From CAXPZW01 sp964221845 (GTDB lineage: Bacteria > Bacteroidota > Bacteroidia > Flavobacteriales_D > Sanyastnellaceae): a DNA stretch of 64,000 nucleotides. Both the position numbers and the translations under genes were made by a program. Each line of letters opens with the position of its first letter. Within the stretch, counting starts at the first letter, position 1. A model generated the notes under the pieces. That model was not told where the DNA came from and searched no databases. It saw only the letters and a list, made by a program, of their open reading frames with translations. The stretch is taken from the NCBI GenBank assembly GCA_964221845.1, contig CAXPZW010000007.1, positions 13,522-77,521 of the forward strand. Reading direction: 5' to 3'. Below, one piece after another: positions 42,863 through 52,779 of the stretch.

Positions 42863-43357
42863 ATGAAAAACGCAATCCTCTCGCTCTTCTTGGTTGCCAC
42901 CGCTTTGGTAGCCACCGCTCAAGCCAAGCCCGTACCCAGCGTCAAGCTGCAGGACATGACCGGCGCCACCGTGGACACCGGAGCCCTCGAAAACGACGGC
43001 AACCCTGTGGTGATTTGCTTCTGGGCCACCTGGTGCAGCCCTTGCAAGAAAGAGCTCAACAACTACGCTGACCTGTACGCAGATTGGCAAGAGGAATTCG
43101 GCGTGAAAATCATCGCGGTGACCATCGACGACCAACGTTCAAAGGCCCGTGTGAAGCCGTACGTGGACGGCGTGGCTTGGGAGTACGACGTGCTCTACGA
43201 CCCGAACCGCGACTTTGCCCGTGCCATGGGTGTACAAACCCCTCCGCACACCTTCGTGGTGGACGGTGAAGGCAACATCGTTCATAGCCACGTGGGTTAC
43301 ACCGACGGCGACGAGGACGAGCTCGAAGAGACCCTGCGCGAGATCACCGGCGGTTAA
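42863..43357 (+). CDS. TlpA-family periplasmic thioredoxin
   Basis: 164 residues with a signal peptide (MKNAILSLFLVATALVATAQA). The thioredoxin domain has CFWATWCSPCKKELNNY with the CSPC active site at ~55-58, and cis-Pro in VQTPPHTFVV. It probably reduces or isomerises disulfides in exported proteins, fed by DsbD. It is the first of a close series with a DUF6029 barrel and an Omp28 lipoprotein, an arrangement that recurs in Flavobacteriia. A terminator just upstream separates it from the preceding gene. Confidence 0.9.
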   Translation: MKNAILSLFLVATALVATAQAKPVPSVKLQDMTGATVDTGALENDGNPVVICFWATWCSPCKKELNNYADLYADWQEEFGVKIIAVTIDDQRSKARVKPYVDGVAWEYDVLYDPNRDFARAMGVQTPPHTFVVDGEGNIVHSHVGYTDGDEDELEETLREITGG

Positions 43358-43432
43358 TCCGCACGACTCTACTGCCCCGGGCCGGCGGGGTGAACTCCGG
43401 CAACACCTACCAAAATCGATCAATACCAACCC

Positions 43433-45112
43433 ATGAAGCAGGTTACCCTGTTGCTGGCTGCTGCACTTTGGTGTGTAGCGGGTTTGGCGCAACAACAAGG
43501 ATCACCCGAGGGCGTGTTCAATGGCAACGTCCAGGTCTTGTTCCAGCAGTACAACGAAGACACCTTGATCAACGCCGTGCTCCCTCCACAGGAGACCGGG
43601 ATCAACATGTACAGCAACCTGATTTACACCCGTGGCAAGTTCTCGGCCGGCGGGCGCATCGAATCCTACATTCCGCCCATCCAGGGTTTCCCTCCGGGGT
43701 TCAACGGCACAGGTATCGGTTACCGCTTCCTGCGCTACTCAGGCGATATGTTCGACATCACCGCGGGAAACTTCTACGACCAATTCGGAACCGGCATGAT
43801 CTTCCGCTCCTACGAGGAGCGTGACCTGGGCATTGACAACGCCATGGACGGCATCCGCCTCATCTTGCGCCCCATGCCCGGCATCACCCTGAAAGGCATT
43901 TACGGCGTGCAGCGCGCGGCCTTCGACAACGGCCTGGTCAATGGCGAGGGCTTGATCCGCGCCGTGGACGGCGAGGTCAACCTCAATTACTTGCTGGACA
44001 GCTGGGCGGGCAAAGACCTGCGCCTGAGTTTCGGCGGCAGCTTCCTGAGCAAATTCCAGGACGGCAACGACATCACCAAAGACACCCTGCAACTGCGTCT
44101 GCCCAAAAACGTGGCAGCCTACCAGATGCGCACCGAAATCGCTTACAAGAACCTCACGTTCAACGGCGAGTTCGTCCACAAAATCAACGACCCCAGCCAA
44201 GACAACCTCTTCACCTACCGCGACGGCTATGCCATCTTCGGAAACCTGTCTTGGAGCAAGAAGGGCATCGGGGTCAACCTGCAGTACAAGTCGCTGGACA
44301 ACATGAGCTTCCGCTCGGACCGCAACGCATCCAACTTTGCGCTGCCGATCAACTTCCTGCCGGCCATCACCCAGCAGCACACCTACAACCTCGCCGCTAC
44401 CCTGTACCCTTACGCTACGGTGATCAACGGTGAAAGCGGCTACGCAGCAGAGATCTTCTACAAGATCCCACGTGGATCCAAGCTCGGCGGCAAGTACGGT
44501 ACCGACATTTCGGTGAACTACGTGCAAGTGACTGACGTGCCCAAGACCCCGTTCTCGGACGGTTCGGTGGACGATGCGCTGTACGGCTACGAGTTCGACG
44601 GGCTGTTTGGCCAGAGCGACTCGGTGTTTGTGAAGGACTTCAACTTCACCATCAGCCGCAAGTTCAACAAGAAGTGGAAGGCCAAGTACGCCTACTTCAA
44701 CTTCGTGTTCAACGCCGATGCCAACGGTGTGGCCGCGGGCTTCAAGGGCTTTGCGTTTGCCGACATTCACGTGCTGGAGCTGAACTACAAGATCAAGCCC
44801 AAGCACACCCTGCGGACCGAATTCCAGACCCTCTTCACCGACCAAGACAAAGGCGACTGGGCCACTGTTTTGGCCGAGTACACCTTCAGTCCGCACTGGT
44901 CGTTTTCCATCTTGGACCAATACAACTACGGCAACTCGGATGAAGATCGCCGCGTGCATTACCTTTATGGAGCTGTGACCTACACCTCAGGTTCCAACCG
45001 CATCTCGGTCGGATATGGTAAGCGCCGCGAGGGGGTATTCTGCATCGGAGGTGTATGTCGTACAGTACCGGCCTCGAACGGCCTCGAAATCGCTCTTGCA
45101 ACCACGTTCTAA
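43433..45112 (+). CDS. DUF6029 family outer-membrane protein
   Basis: 559 residues with a signal peptide (MKQVTLLLAAALWCVAGLAQ). The rest is a series of amphipathic beta strands with many aromatic ends (GIGYRFLRYSGDMFDITAGNFYDQFGTGMIFRSYEERDLG), ending in EIALATTF, consistent with an outer-membrane barrel terminating in Phe. The family is Bacteroidota-specific and of unknown function. It lies between tlpA and the Omp28 lipoprotein (75-bp and 12-bp gaps), so the three probably act together in a redox or envelope process. Confidence 0.83.
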   Translation: MKQVTLLLAAALWCVAGLAQQQGSPEGVFNGNVQVLFQQYNEDTLINAVLPPQETGINMYSNLIYTRGKFSAGGRIESYIPPIQGFPPGFNGTGIGYRFLRYSGDMFDITAGNFYDQFGTGMIFRSYEERDLGIDNAMDGIRLILRPMPGITLKGIYGVQRAAFDNGLVNGEGLIRAVDGEVNLNYLLDSWAGKDLRLSFGGSFLSKFQDGNDITKDTLQLRLPKNVAAYQMRTEIAYKNLTFNGEFVHKINDPSQDNLFTYRDGYAIFGNLSWSKKGIGVNLQYKSLDNMSFRSDRNASNFALPINFLPAITQQHTYNLAATLYPYATVINGESGYAAEIFYKIPRGSKLGGKYGTDISVNYVQVTDVPKTPFSDGSVDDALYGYEFDGLFGQSDSVFVKDFNFTISRKFNKKWKAKYAYFNFVFNADANGVAAGFKGFAFADIHVLELNYKIKPKHTLRTEFQTLFTDQDKGDWATVLAEYTFSPHWSFSILDQYNYGNSDEDRRVHYLYGAVTYTSGSNRISVGYGKRREGVFCIGGVCRTVPASNGLEIALATTF

Positions 45113-45124
45113 GTTGATTCACGC

Positions 45125-45997
45125 ATGAAACGCATTCTTTTCGCCGCACTTGCCGCTTCCCTGGTTCTGGTTTCCTGTGACCGCATCGAACCCGAAGAGC
45201 TCATCATCCCGAACGACAACGGCTTCCGCTCAGACCTCTACGAGGTGCCCGAGTTTAACGCCAACACCGACAACAATACCTACATCCTGTTTGAGGAGTT
45301 CACCGGACACCTCTGCAGCAATTGCCCGGGTGCTGCGGTCACTGCACACGACTTGGCGGAGAACTCGCGCGTGATCCTCTCAGGGGTACACGCTGGCTTC
45401 TTGGCCCAACCCGACGCCGATCACCCCGCCGACTACACCACCGATGCCGGTGACGAGTGGTGGCTGCAAATGACCGGATCGTTCCTGCCGTGTGCGCGCT
45501 TCAACCGCGTGGACCAAGAAGGCGATTGGTACGGCGCCGGCGAATGGCCCGACCAACTCGACGCGTTGCTCTCGGCCACCAGCGGCCCGTGCGACGCGCG
45601 CCTGCAAATCCAATACGAGTGGGCCGAAGAAAACGGCCACTTCAACGTACACGTCGAAAGCGAATTTGTGAACGCCATGGCCGGTGACTACCGCATGGAG
45701 CTCAGCATCCTGGAGTCGGGCATTGTGTCGCCCCAGTCCAACAACTCGCTCAACGGCAACCCCGCTTACCCCAGCCCCACCGCCTACGAATACGAGCACG
45801 AGCACGTGTTCCGCGGCAACATGAACGGCACCAACGGCCAGCAAGTGGCCAGCGATCCCGAAGCGGGCTTTAAAACCGTCAACAGCTACACCATTCCTTG
45901 GCCTTCGGACTGGGTGATGGACGATGCCGAACTGATTGCCGTGATCACCGAAGGCTCCACCGGACGCATCATCAACGTGGCGTATGTCAAGATGTAA
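45125..45997 (+). CDS. Omp28-related lipoprotein
   Basis: 290 residues. The lipobox LVLVSCDR puts the lipidated Cys at ~18. Residues ~55-170 carry the Omp28 core with a thioredoxin-like pattern, ILFEEFTGHLCSNCPGAA, where CSNC takes the place of a CxxC active site, and GVHAGFLAQP. The C-terminal half is a beta domain. Omp28-related proteins are outer-membrane lipoproteins of Bacteroidota. With TlpA and DUF6029 this is the third partner of a likely redox-linked envelope cassette. It overlaps the following barrel gene by 14 bp. Confidence 0.87.
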   Translation: MKRILFAALAASLVLVSCDRIEPEELIIPNDNGFRSDLYEVPEFNANTDNNTYILFEEFTGHLCSNCPGAAVTAHDLAENSRVILSGVHAGFLAQPDADHPADYTTDAGDEWWLQMTGSFLPCARFNRVDQEGDWYGAGEWPDQLDALLSATSGPCDARLQIQYEWAEENGHFNVHVESEFVNAMAGDYRMELSILESGIVSPQSNNSLNGNPAYPSPTAYEYEHEHVFRGNMNGTNGQQVASDPEAGFKTVNSYTIPWPSDWVMDDAELIAVITEGSTGRIINVAYVKM

Positions 45998-46604
45998 GCA
46001 CCTGCTGCTTGCAGCAGCGCTTCTGGTGGGTGCCAGTGCCGCAGGGCAACGGGTATTCATGGGCGGAATCAACGCCGGCATCATCACCAGTCAAATCGAC
46101 GGGGACAGCTACAGTGGGTTCCACAAGTTTGGCTTCCACGTAGGCGGCCAAATCAGCATGGAGTTCAACGACCGTGCAGGCCTGCTGTTGGAGCTGGCCT
46201 ATTCTCAAAAAGGCAGCCGCAACGCCCCCGACCTCACCGACCCAAACAGCAACCCTACGCTGTTCCGTTGGGCACTCAACTACATTGAGGTGCCGGTGAG
46301 TTACCAGTACATGATTCGGGACAATTGGAGCGCCCAAGCGGGGCTCTACTGGGCGCGTTTGATCAACGGAAAACAAGTGATCAACGGCCTGGACCGCGAC
46401 TTGGATGGCGCCTTCACCAAGGCCGACATTGGTTTCCAAATCGGCACCCAATACCACTTTGGGGAGAACCGCTATTTGCGCGTGCGCTACTCAGGGTCGG
46501 CCATCCCCATGCGCGGGGATGATACCGATGCCCTCAGCAGCAGCTACTGGAATTCAGGCGGGTTCAACATTGTGTTGTACCTCACCTACGGCTTCCAGTT
46601 CTAG
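45984..46604 (+). CDS. Outer-membrane beta-barrel protein (porin/PorT-like)
   Basis: 206 residues with a signal peptide (MSRCKHLLLAAALLVGASAAG). The pattern VFMGGINAGIITSQIDGDSYSGFHKFGFHVGGQIS, LLLELAYSQKGSRN, YIEVPVSYQY and a terminal VLYLTYGFQF matches the small 8-strand barrels annotated as porin family or PorT-like in Bacteroidota. The last residue is Phe, as expected for barrel assembly. It overlaps the Omp28 gene and ends the operon. Whether it is the T9SS protein PorT itself cannot be decided; the generic barrel is the safer call. Confidence 0.82.
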   Translation: MSRCKHLLLAAALLVGASAAGQRVFMGGINAGIITSQIDGDSYSGFHKFGFHVGGQISMEFNDRAGLLLELAYSQKGSRNAPDLTDPNSNPTLFRWALNYIEVPVSYQYMIRDNWSAQAGLYWARLINGKQVINGLDRDLDGAFTKADIGFQIGTQYHFGENRYLRVRYSGSAIPMRGDDTDALSSSYWNSGGFNIVLYLTYGFQF

Positions 46605-46609
46605 CCAGA

Positions 46610-49600
46610 TCAATCCAGCTTTTCGATGTCTTCAAACAGCGGCGGCAGCTCCAGAGCTTCGACCGCTTTTCGCCATTCCATCCACAGCCCTTCGAACAGG
46701 GCGTTGATGTCGGTGCGGATTTCCTCCACTTTGGCTTCGTACTGTTCCAACGCGTGCAGCCCGTTTTGGGTGGGCATGCCTGCGCCGTTGTCCAAGTGTG
46801 AGCGTGCAGACCACATGTAGGTGCTCAGCAGGTCACTCTCGTCGTTGTAGCCCTTGGTACCTTGGGGCAGCATGTAGCGGTGTTGGATTTCGGTAATGGC
46901 CTTGCCCAGCGAGTCGGCCAGGGTGGTCATGTCGGTCTTGAGCGAGTCTTCGACTTGGGCGAATTGCTTTTGGATGCGCTTCAGGGTTTTTTGCGCCTCT
47001 TTGAGTTGCTCAAAGCCGTCCGATGAGGTGGTCACCGCTTTGGCCCAACGGTCGTAGCGCTCCTTGACTGCGGCGTATTGGCCGGCTACAGGTGGGTTGC
47101 GCGGGTCGTTGTTTACTTGGATCTCCAAGCTGTCGCGGGCGTCCATGAATTCCACCACCATAGTGTAGCTGCCGGCAACGGGGCTCATGCCACCGCCGGG
47201 AGGCATTTTTTCCTCCTTGCGGTCACGCCACGAAGGCCAACGCAGGCCATTGGTGTCCATGCCCCAGTAAATGCGGTGCACGCCTGTGGTGTCGATCTCG
47301 GTGTCGTACATGCGCAGGGTGTCGCCCGCAGCATTCATGATGCGCACGACTGCCTTTTCGGCCTTGCCTCCCTTTTTAGGTGCGCCTTCGCCAATGGTGG
47401 GGGAGTCGCCCTCGCCGTCGATGCGGGCCCAGAGGCTCATCATCACTCCAGAAGGTTTGTTTTCGCCGCGCCAGTGGGCGTCGCCCGGGAAGCGAATACC
47501 CGCAGGTTGGGTGTAGTCTACGTACCAGCCCGGGGTGGCGTGGATGAGTTGCAGCGCGCGGTCGGTCATGGCGCCTTCCGAGGCGGCCATTTCACGAAGC
47601 GGAGTAATGTCATCCAAGATGTAAGCCGCACGGCCAAAGGTGCCGATGATCAGATCGTGCTCACGCGGGTGGATTTTGAGGTCCATGGTGCTCACGTTGG
47701 GGTAGTCGTGGGTCCAGTGGTTCCAGCTTTCACCGTAGTCGAAGGACACGTACAGGCCGTTTTCGGTGCCGGCAAACAGCAGACGTGGCTCCACGGGGTC
47801 TTGCACCACGCACAGCACGTGGCCATTCACGTCGGTGGCATCGATGATGCGGGTCCACTTGCGGCCGTAATCGGTGGTGTGGTAGAGGTAGGGTTCCCAG
47901 TTGTTGCGGCGGTAGTCGTTCACCACCACAAACGCCTCGCCCGGGTTGGTGCGCGACGGTTCGATTTGCGGAATCCAAGCGCCTTTGGGCGCTCCTTTCA
48001 TGCGGCCGATGCAGTTGTCCCACACATCGCCGTTGTTTTGGGTGATGTGCACGTTGCCGTCGTCCGAACCGGCCCAGATCACACCGCTTTTGGCAGGGCT
48101 GGGGGCGATGCACAACAGGGTGTGGTGGTTCTCGGCACCGGTCACATCCGGGGTGAGGCCACCGCTGGTCACGCTCTGTTGCAGTTTGAGCGAGTCAGGG
48201 TAGGTGAGGTCGGGAGAGAGGATGGTCCAGCTCTCCCCGCGGTCAGTGCTGTGGTGCACGAACTGGGTGCCGAAGTACACGCCGTCATTGTTGAGCGGGT
48301 CGGCGGCAATGGCTGCGTTCCAGTTGAAACGGAGTTTTTCGCCCTCGGGGTGCACCGGCTTGATCATGGGTGAGCTGCCGGTTTCCAGGTCCACGCGCAT
48401 CACGTTGCCTTCTTGCCACATCGAGTAGGCGTAGCGGCCGTCGCCCGGTACCGGAACCACGTCAAACCCGTCCCCAAAGGAAATCTCTTGCCAATCCTCG
48501 TTGCGGATGCCGCCGCCGTGCCACACGTAGCCCGGAGCCACCCACGAGCCGTTGTCCTGCATACCGCCGTAAATGCGGTACGGGGTTTCCATGTCGTAGT
48601 TGATGTGGTAGAACTGGCCCAGCGGCAGGTTGGACACGAATTGCCACGTGTTGCCGCCGTCGTGGCTGATGTTGAGGCCCCCGTCGTTGCCGTCCATCAT
48701 GAAGTTGGGGTTGTCGGGGTGGATGTAGAAGGCGTGGTGATCGGGGTGCACACCGCTGTATGGAATGACCGTACGGAAGCTCTTGCCCCCATCGTCACTG
48801 CGCGATACCATGCTCCACAAGCTCCAGACTTCTTTGGGATCCTTGGGGTTCACGCGGATGTCGGCGTAGTAGAACGGACGGTTGCCCGCGTTGCCGCTCT
48901 CGGAGACTTTGTTCCAGTTGAAGCCGCCGTCGGTGCTTTTGTAGAGGTCGTGTGCGCCGCTGCTTTCTACCAGTGCGTACACGATGTTGGGGTTGGAGCG
49001 CGAGATGCCCAGGCCAATGCGGCCCAAGTTGCCTTTGGGCAGGCCGTCGTCCTCGGTGCGCTTCACCCAGGTGTCTCCGCCGTCGTGTGAGACATACAGG
49101 CCCGAGCCCTCTCCGCCAGAATTGAAGGTCCACGGCTTGCGGCCAAACTCCCACATGGCTGCAAAGAGCTTGTTGGGGTTGGAAGGGTCTACGATGAGGT
49201 CTGCACACCCGGTAGAGTCGTTGACAAAGAGGATGTTGTCCCAGGTTTCGCCGCCGTCTTGGGTGCGGAACAAACCGCGCTCAGGATGCGGACCCCAGGC
49301 TGAGCCGAGGGCACCGGCGTATACGGTGTTGGCGTCGTCCGCGTGGACAATCACGCGGTGGATGGTCTTGGTTTTTTCCAGGCCCATGGATTGCCACGAA
49401 TGGCCGCCGTCGATGGACTTGAAGATGCCGCCGCCCGAGGTGTGCGAGTTGCGCGGGTTGCCCTCGCCGGTGCCGGCCCAAATTTCGTCGGGGTTGTTTT
49501 GGTTGATGGTAACCGCGCCAATCGAGAGTTGAGGCTGGTCGTCGAAGATGGGCTCCCAGGTCATGCCACCGGTTTCGCTCATCCAGAGCCCACCCGAGGC

Positions 49601-49786
49601 GGTACCCACATAGATCATGTTGGGGTTGTGCTGCACCACATCGATGCTGGTCACCCGGCCGCTCATGGTACCGGGGCCTACGTGGCGCATGTTCATGTTC
49701 TGGAATACGTCCATGTCGACCTGCGCGTGCAGGCCCACAGCAGCCAACAAGGCCGCGGTCAGCAAACGAAACTTCATCTCCATCAT
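46610..49786 (-). CDS. Large secreted BNR/sortilin-type beta-propeller protein
   Basis: 1058 residues; ATG 49786 and ATG 49777 (MKFRLLTAALLAAVGLHAQ, a good signal peptide) are both possible. Many Asp-box (SxDxGxxW) repeats are visible at ~55-680: SIDGGHSWQSMG, TQDGGETWDNI, SHDGGDTWVKR, STDGGFNWNKV, SHDGGNTWQFV, STDRGESWTIL. This indicates VPS10/sortilin or xyloglucanase-like propellers. The C-terminal ~350 residues carry a beta domain and a helical region (EAQKTLKRIQKQFAQVEDSL). Homologs are common secreted proteins of Bacteroidota without a proven function. No T9SS sorting domain is seen. Glycosidase activity is possible but no catalytic residue can be assigned. Confidence 0.85.
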   Translation of the reverse strand: MMEMKFRLLTAALLAAVGLHAQVDMDVFQNMNMRHVGPGTMSGRVTSIDVVQHNPNMIYVGTASGGLWMSETGGMTWEPIFDDQPQLSIGAVTINQNNPDEIWAGTGEGNPRNSHTSGGGIFKSIDGGHSWQSMGLEKTKTIHRVIVHADDANTVYAGALGSAWGPHPERGLFRTQDGGETWDNILFVNDSTGCADLIVDPSNPNKLFAAMWEFGRKPWTFNSGGEGSGLYVSHDGGDTWVKRTEDDGLPKGNLGRIGLGISRSNPNIVYALVESSGAHDLYKSTDGGFNWNKVSESGNAGNRPFYYADIRVNPKDPKEVWSLWSMVSRSDDGGKSFRTVIPYSGVHPDHHAFYIHPDNPNFMMDGNDGGLNISHDGGNTWQFVSNLPLGQFYHINYDMETPYRIYGGMQDNGSWVAPGYVWHGGGIRNEDWQEISFGDGFDVVPVPGDGRYAYSMWQEGNVMRVDLETGSSPMIKPVHPEGEKLRFNWNAAIAADPLNNDGVYFGTQFVHHSTDRGESWTILSPDLTYPDSLKLQQSVTSGGLTPDVTGAENHHTLLCIAPSPAKSGVIWAGSDDGNVHITQNNGDVWDNCIGRMKGAPKGAWIPQIEPSRTNPGEAFVVVNDYRRNNWEPYLYHTTDYGRKWTRIIDATDVNGHVLCVVQDPVEPRLLFAGTENGLYVSFDYGESWNHWTHDYPNVSTMDLKIHPREHDLIIGTFGRAAYILDDITPLREMAASEGAMTDRALQLIHATPGWYVDYTQPAGIRFPGDAHWRGENKPSGVMMSLWARIDGEGDSPTIGEGAPKKGGKAEKAVVRIMNAAGDTLRMYDTEIDTTGVHRIYWGMDTNGLRWPSWRDRKEEKMPPGGGMSPVAGSYTMVVEFMDARDSLEIQVNNDPRNPPVAGQYAAVKERYDRWAKAVTTSSDGFEQLKEAQKTLKRIQKQFAQVEDSLKTDMTTLADSLGKAITEIQHRYMLPQGTKGYNDESDLLSTYMWSARSHLDNGAGMPTQNGLHALEQYEAKVEEIRTDINALFEGLWMEWRKAVEALELPPLFEDIEKLD

Positions 49787-49866
49787 TTTGGTTGACCGGG
49801 AAAATTAGGAAAACTGCCGCCGGGTCAAGGGGCTTTGGGCCTGCCGTCTAACGTATTTTGGCGCAA

Positions 49867-50892
49867 ATGAAAGTCCTGCACGTGCTCACTTGGTACCCCA
49901 CCGCCGACCAACCCCACATGGGGGTCTGGATCCAGCGGCATGTGGATGCCTTGGCTCCTCACGTAGAGCAGGACGTAGTGCGCGTGCCCAAGTTTTCCGG
50001 ACCGTGGCGCTTGCAAGAGGTCAAGGCCTACCGCTGGCTCAAGCGTACCCTCAAGAACCGCAAGGCCGACGTACTCAACGTGCACATCGCCTACCCGCTG
50101 CTGGTGCATGCCCATTTGCTGCCGGCCTATTGGCGCGAGCGGCTGGTGATCACCGAGCACTGGAGCATTTACCACCACCGGTTCTACACCACCAAGCGAC
50201 TCCCGCGCGTGCGCGCAATCTTTGGACGGGGGTGGCCGGTGATCACCGTTTCGGACCGGTTGGCGGCGGACATTGCGGCGTTTTCGGGGCACGCCTTGGT
50301 GCGGCATACCGTGCCCAATGTGGTGGACACCGCAGTGTTTCAACCCGGGACCACGCGTGAAAAGCGGATGGTGCTGGGCAGCTACTGGAAACCGCCCAAA
50401 GATCCCTTGGCACTGGTACCGGCACTGGACGCCTTTTTGACCGCGCATCCCGATTGGTCGGTGGACGTCTTTGGCTACGGCCCGTTGGCCCCGGCGTTTG
50501 AAACGGCCTTGAAGGCGTGCACAGCGGCAGAGCGTGTGCGTTGGCACGGCCAGCTAGACAGCCCCGAGATTGCAGCATTGCTCGCCACCGCTTCAGGCTT
50601 TGTGCACCCGAGCACCTACGAGACGTTTTCTGTGGTGTGTGCAGAGGCGCTGTGTTCAGGGGTGCCTGTGGTGCATGCGGGGGGAGGCGCCTTGCCGGAG
50701 GTGGTGGGCGAAGACGGTGTGGTGGTTCAAGGCGCCGATTGGCAGACCGGTCTAGAAAAGCTCGCTGGCAGTGCGTTTGATGCCGAGCAGATTGCGCGGC
50801 GCGCTGCAGCGCGGTTTGGAAAAGCGGCGGTCGGAAAGCAGTATTTTAAAGCCCTCCAAGCATGTTTTCCTTCGCACACAAGCACGTCCTGA
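49867..50892 (+). CDS. GT4-family glycosyltransferase
   Basis: About 341 residues from ATG 49867 (MKVLHVLTWYPTADQPHMG). It has a GT-B fold: the N-terminal domain binds acceptor, with ITEHWSIYHHRF and ITVSDRLA; the C-terminal domain binds a nucleotide sugar, with VLGSYWKPPKDPLALVPAL and the GT4 motif GFVHPSTYETFSVVCAEALCSGVPVV, including the Glu pair spacing of retaining GT4 enzymes. It is cytosolic and probably builds a surface polysaccharide or glycan. It is the first of three overlapping glycosyltransferase genes, the next overlapping by 31 bp. Confidence 0.88.
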   Translation: MKVLHVLTWYPTADQPHMGVWIQRHVDALAPHVEQDVVRVPKFSGPWRLQEVKAYRWLKRTLKNRKADVLNVHIAYPLLVHAHLLPAYWRERLVITEHWSIYHHRFYTTKRLPRVRAIFGRGWPVITVSDRLAADIAAFSGHALVRHTVPNVVDTAVFQPGTTREKRMVLGSYWKPPKDPLALVPALDAFLTAHPDWSVDVFGYGPLAPAFETALKACTAAERVRWHGQLDSPEIAALLATASGFVHPSTYETFSVVCAEALCSGVPVVHAGGGALPEVVGEDGVVVQGADWQTGLEKLAGSAFDAEQIARRAAARFGKAAVGKQYFKALQACFPSHTSTS

Positions 50893-51977
50893 TCGTTTCT
50901 CCAGAGCCCTGGGGCGAGGTGCGCATGAGCAAACACCACTACGCCGAGGCGCTCTTGCACCACAAGGCCAAGGTGACCTTTTTGGAGCCGTACGACCCGG
51001 CCGCTCCTGCGGTACGGACGACTGAGGCCATCACGGTGGTCAACGGATTCAAGCCCACACCCGGACTGCGCTTTTTACCGCGCTTCTTGCGCATCCATTT
51101 GGCCCGGCGCGATGCCAGGCGTTTGCTGGCGGTAACCGGGCAGGTGGATGTGGTGTGGAGCTTCGACAATTCCCGCTTGTTTGATTTGGACGTATTCCGA
51201 GATGCTTACCTGATCCACCATTGCATGGACGCCAACATGGATTTTCAGTTGGCGCGCACTGTGCGCCACGCCCATGTGAGTTTGGCGGTGACCGATGAGA
51301 TTGCCATGCGCATGGCAAAGGCCCGGTGGAGGTACCGATTGGAGTCCAACGTGTGCATGTTGCCGCACGGGTGGGCAGGATGCATCACCGGGCAGATCGA
51401 GGTGCCACCCGCTGCGGGCAAACGCGCATTTTATGCCGGCAACCTGGCCATTGGCTACATCCACTGGGATTGGCTCATGAGCCTGATTGATGCGCACCCC
51501 GATGTGGAATTTGTGTTTGCGGGCAACGCCGATGCCGAGGCTGCGCGCCCAGAGTTCAAGGACGCTGCGGCGGCGGGGATTGCGCGGTTGCAGGCAGCAC
51601 CCAACGTTACACTGTTGGGCCGCATCCCTGCACGCCACTTGCCCGATTGGTACGCCGCTTCCGATGTGCTGTTGTTGGTGTACGACTTTGAGCGCTTTGG
51701 TCCCCAAGTCCACAACTCCCACAAACTCACCGAATACTTGGCCAGCGGCACCCCAGTGGTCGCCACCTGGACCGAGGCTTTTGAGGAACACGAATTCCTG
51801 CCCATGGCCGACTCCAAAGAGGACTTGCATGCCGAGTTCCTGTCTGCCTTGGCGCTCACCCCTGAAACCGATGTGGACCGCTCCGATCGCATCGACTACG
51901 CGGAATATTGTGCCTACCCCAGCTTGGTGAACCTGGTTGCGGGTTATCTTGAAAGGCGATGGTACAAGGCACGGTAA
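50862..51977 (+). CDS. GT-B glycosyltransferase (second in cluster)
   Basis: 371 residues. The N-terminus has HVLIVSPEPWGEVRMSKHHYAEAL and the C-terminal half PAAGKRAFYAGNLAIGYIHWDWL, VTLLGRIPARHLPDWYAASDVLLLVYDF and HKLTEYLASGTPVVATWTEAF, the donor-binding features of GT-B family enzymes. DVVWSFDNSRLFDLDVF is typical of the N-terminal domain. The start overlaps the previous gene by 31 bp and the end overlaps the next by 19 bp, so the three are translated together. The sugar is unknown. Confidence 0.85.
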   Translation: MFSFAHKHVLIVSPEPWGEVRMSKHHYAEALLHHKAKVTFLEPYDPAAPAVRTTEAITVVNGFKPTPGLRFLPRFLRIHLARRDARRLLAVTGQVDVVWSFDNSRLFDLDVFRDAYLIHHCMDANMDFQLARTVRHAHVSLAVTDEIAMRMAKARWRYRLESNVCMLPHGWAGCITGQIEVPPAAGKRAFYAGNLAIGYIHWDWLMSLIDAHPDVEFVFAGNADAEAARPEFKDAAAAGIARLQAAPNVTLLGRIPARHLPDWYAASDVLLLVYDFERFGPQVHNSHKLTEYLASGTPVVATWTEAFEEHEFLPMADSKEDLHAEFLSALALTPETDVDRSDRIDYAEYCAYPSLVNLVAGYLERRWYKAR

Positions 51978-52774
51978 CGATCATCACCCCGATCTACAAT
52001 GGACTTGCGTACGTGGAAGCTGCGTGGCAGAGTCTGCTGGCCCAAACCCACACCCAGTGGGAGTGGCTGGTGGTGGACAACGCGTCTACCGATGCCGGCA
52101 TGGAACGACTCCGCACCCTGGTGTGTGGCGACCCGCGCGTGCGCTTCTTGTACGAGCCGCTCAAAGGCACCGGCAACGCGCGCAATGCGGCACTTCCGCA
52201 CATCAAAGGGGAGGTGGTAGCCTTTTTGGACATCGACGACCGCTTGCCTGCCCATTCGCTTTCGAGTCGCTACGCGCAGTTGCAGGCCCACCCCGAATGG
52301 CAGGTGGTGGACGGCACTGTGCGGGTGATGGATGCTGACTTGCAAGAAACCAAGCGCACCTGGACCCCGGACTTTACCGGCCCCGTCTGGCCGGAGTTGT
52401 TGCAGCTGAGCGATGCCTGCTTCTTTGGCATCACCTGGATGTTCCGCCGCGAGGTGTTGGAGGATGTGCGCTTCTCGGACACCATGACCCATTGTGAGGA
52501 CCTGCTGTTTTGCCTTTCGGTAGGGCAGGTGAACTACGGGTACACCCCAGATGCGGTGTTGGATTACCGCACCGGACAGGACAGTTTGATGCGCGACTTG
52601 GACGGGTTGGAGGCCGGCTACCGCAAGGTGGTGCGCTGGGTGACTACCCATCCGGACACCACCTCGGAGCAACGCGCGTTTTTCAGGGCCAAAGTGCGCA
52701 GTGTGATGGTCAAAAGCTGGCTCAAACGTGGCAACATCTGGAGCGCATTGCGTTGTGCGCTGCGGTCTTGGTGA
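51959..52774 (+). CDS. GT2-family glycosyltransferase
   Basis: 271 residues with a GT-A fold: TVTIITPIYNGLAYVEAAWQSL at the start, WLVVDNASTDAG, and FLDIDDRLPAHSL around residue 87, where the Asp-rich motif binds metal and nucleotide sugar. The ITWMFRREVLEDVRFSDTMTHCEDLLF segment supplies the ED of the acceptor side. It is the last gene of the glycosyltransferase operon. Its stop lies only six bases before the first half-site of the tandem LexA-like operator for the next operon, with no terminator between, so read-through into the repair genes may occur. Confidence 0.88.
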   Translation: MVQGTVTIITPIYNGLAYVEAAWQSLLAQTHTQWEWLVVDNASTDAGMERLRTLVCGDPRVRFLYEPLKGTGNARNAALPHIKGEVVAFLDIDDRLPAHSLSSRYAQLQAHPEWQVVDGTVRVMDADLQETKRTWTPDFTGPVWPELLQLSDACFFGITWMFRREVLEDVRFSDTMTHCEDLLFCLSVGQVNYGYTPDAVLDYRTGQDSLMRDLDGLEAGYRKVVRWVTTHPDTTSEQRAFFRAKVRSVMVKSWLKRGNIWSALRCALRSW

Positions 52775-52779
52775 TCTGT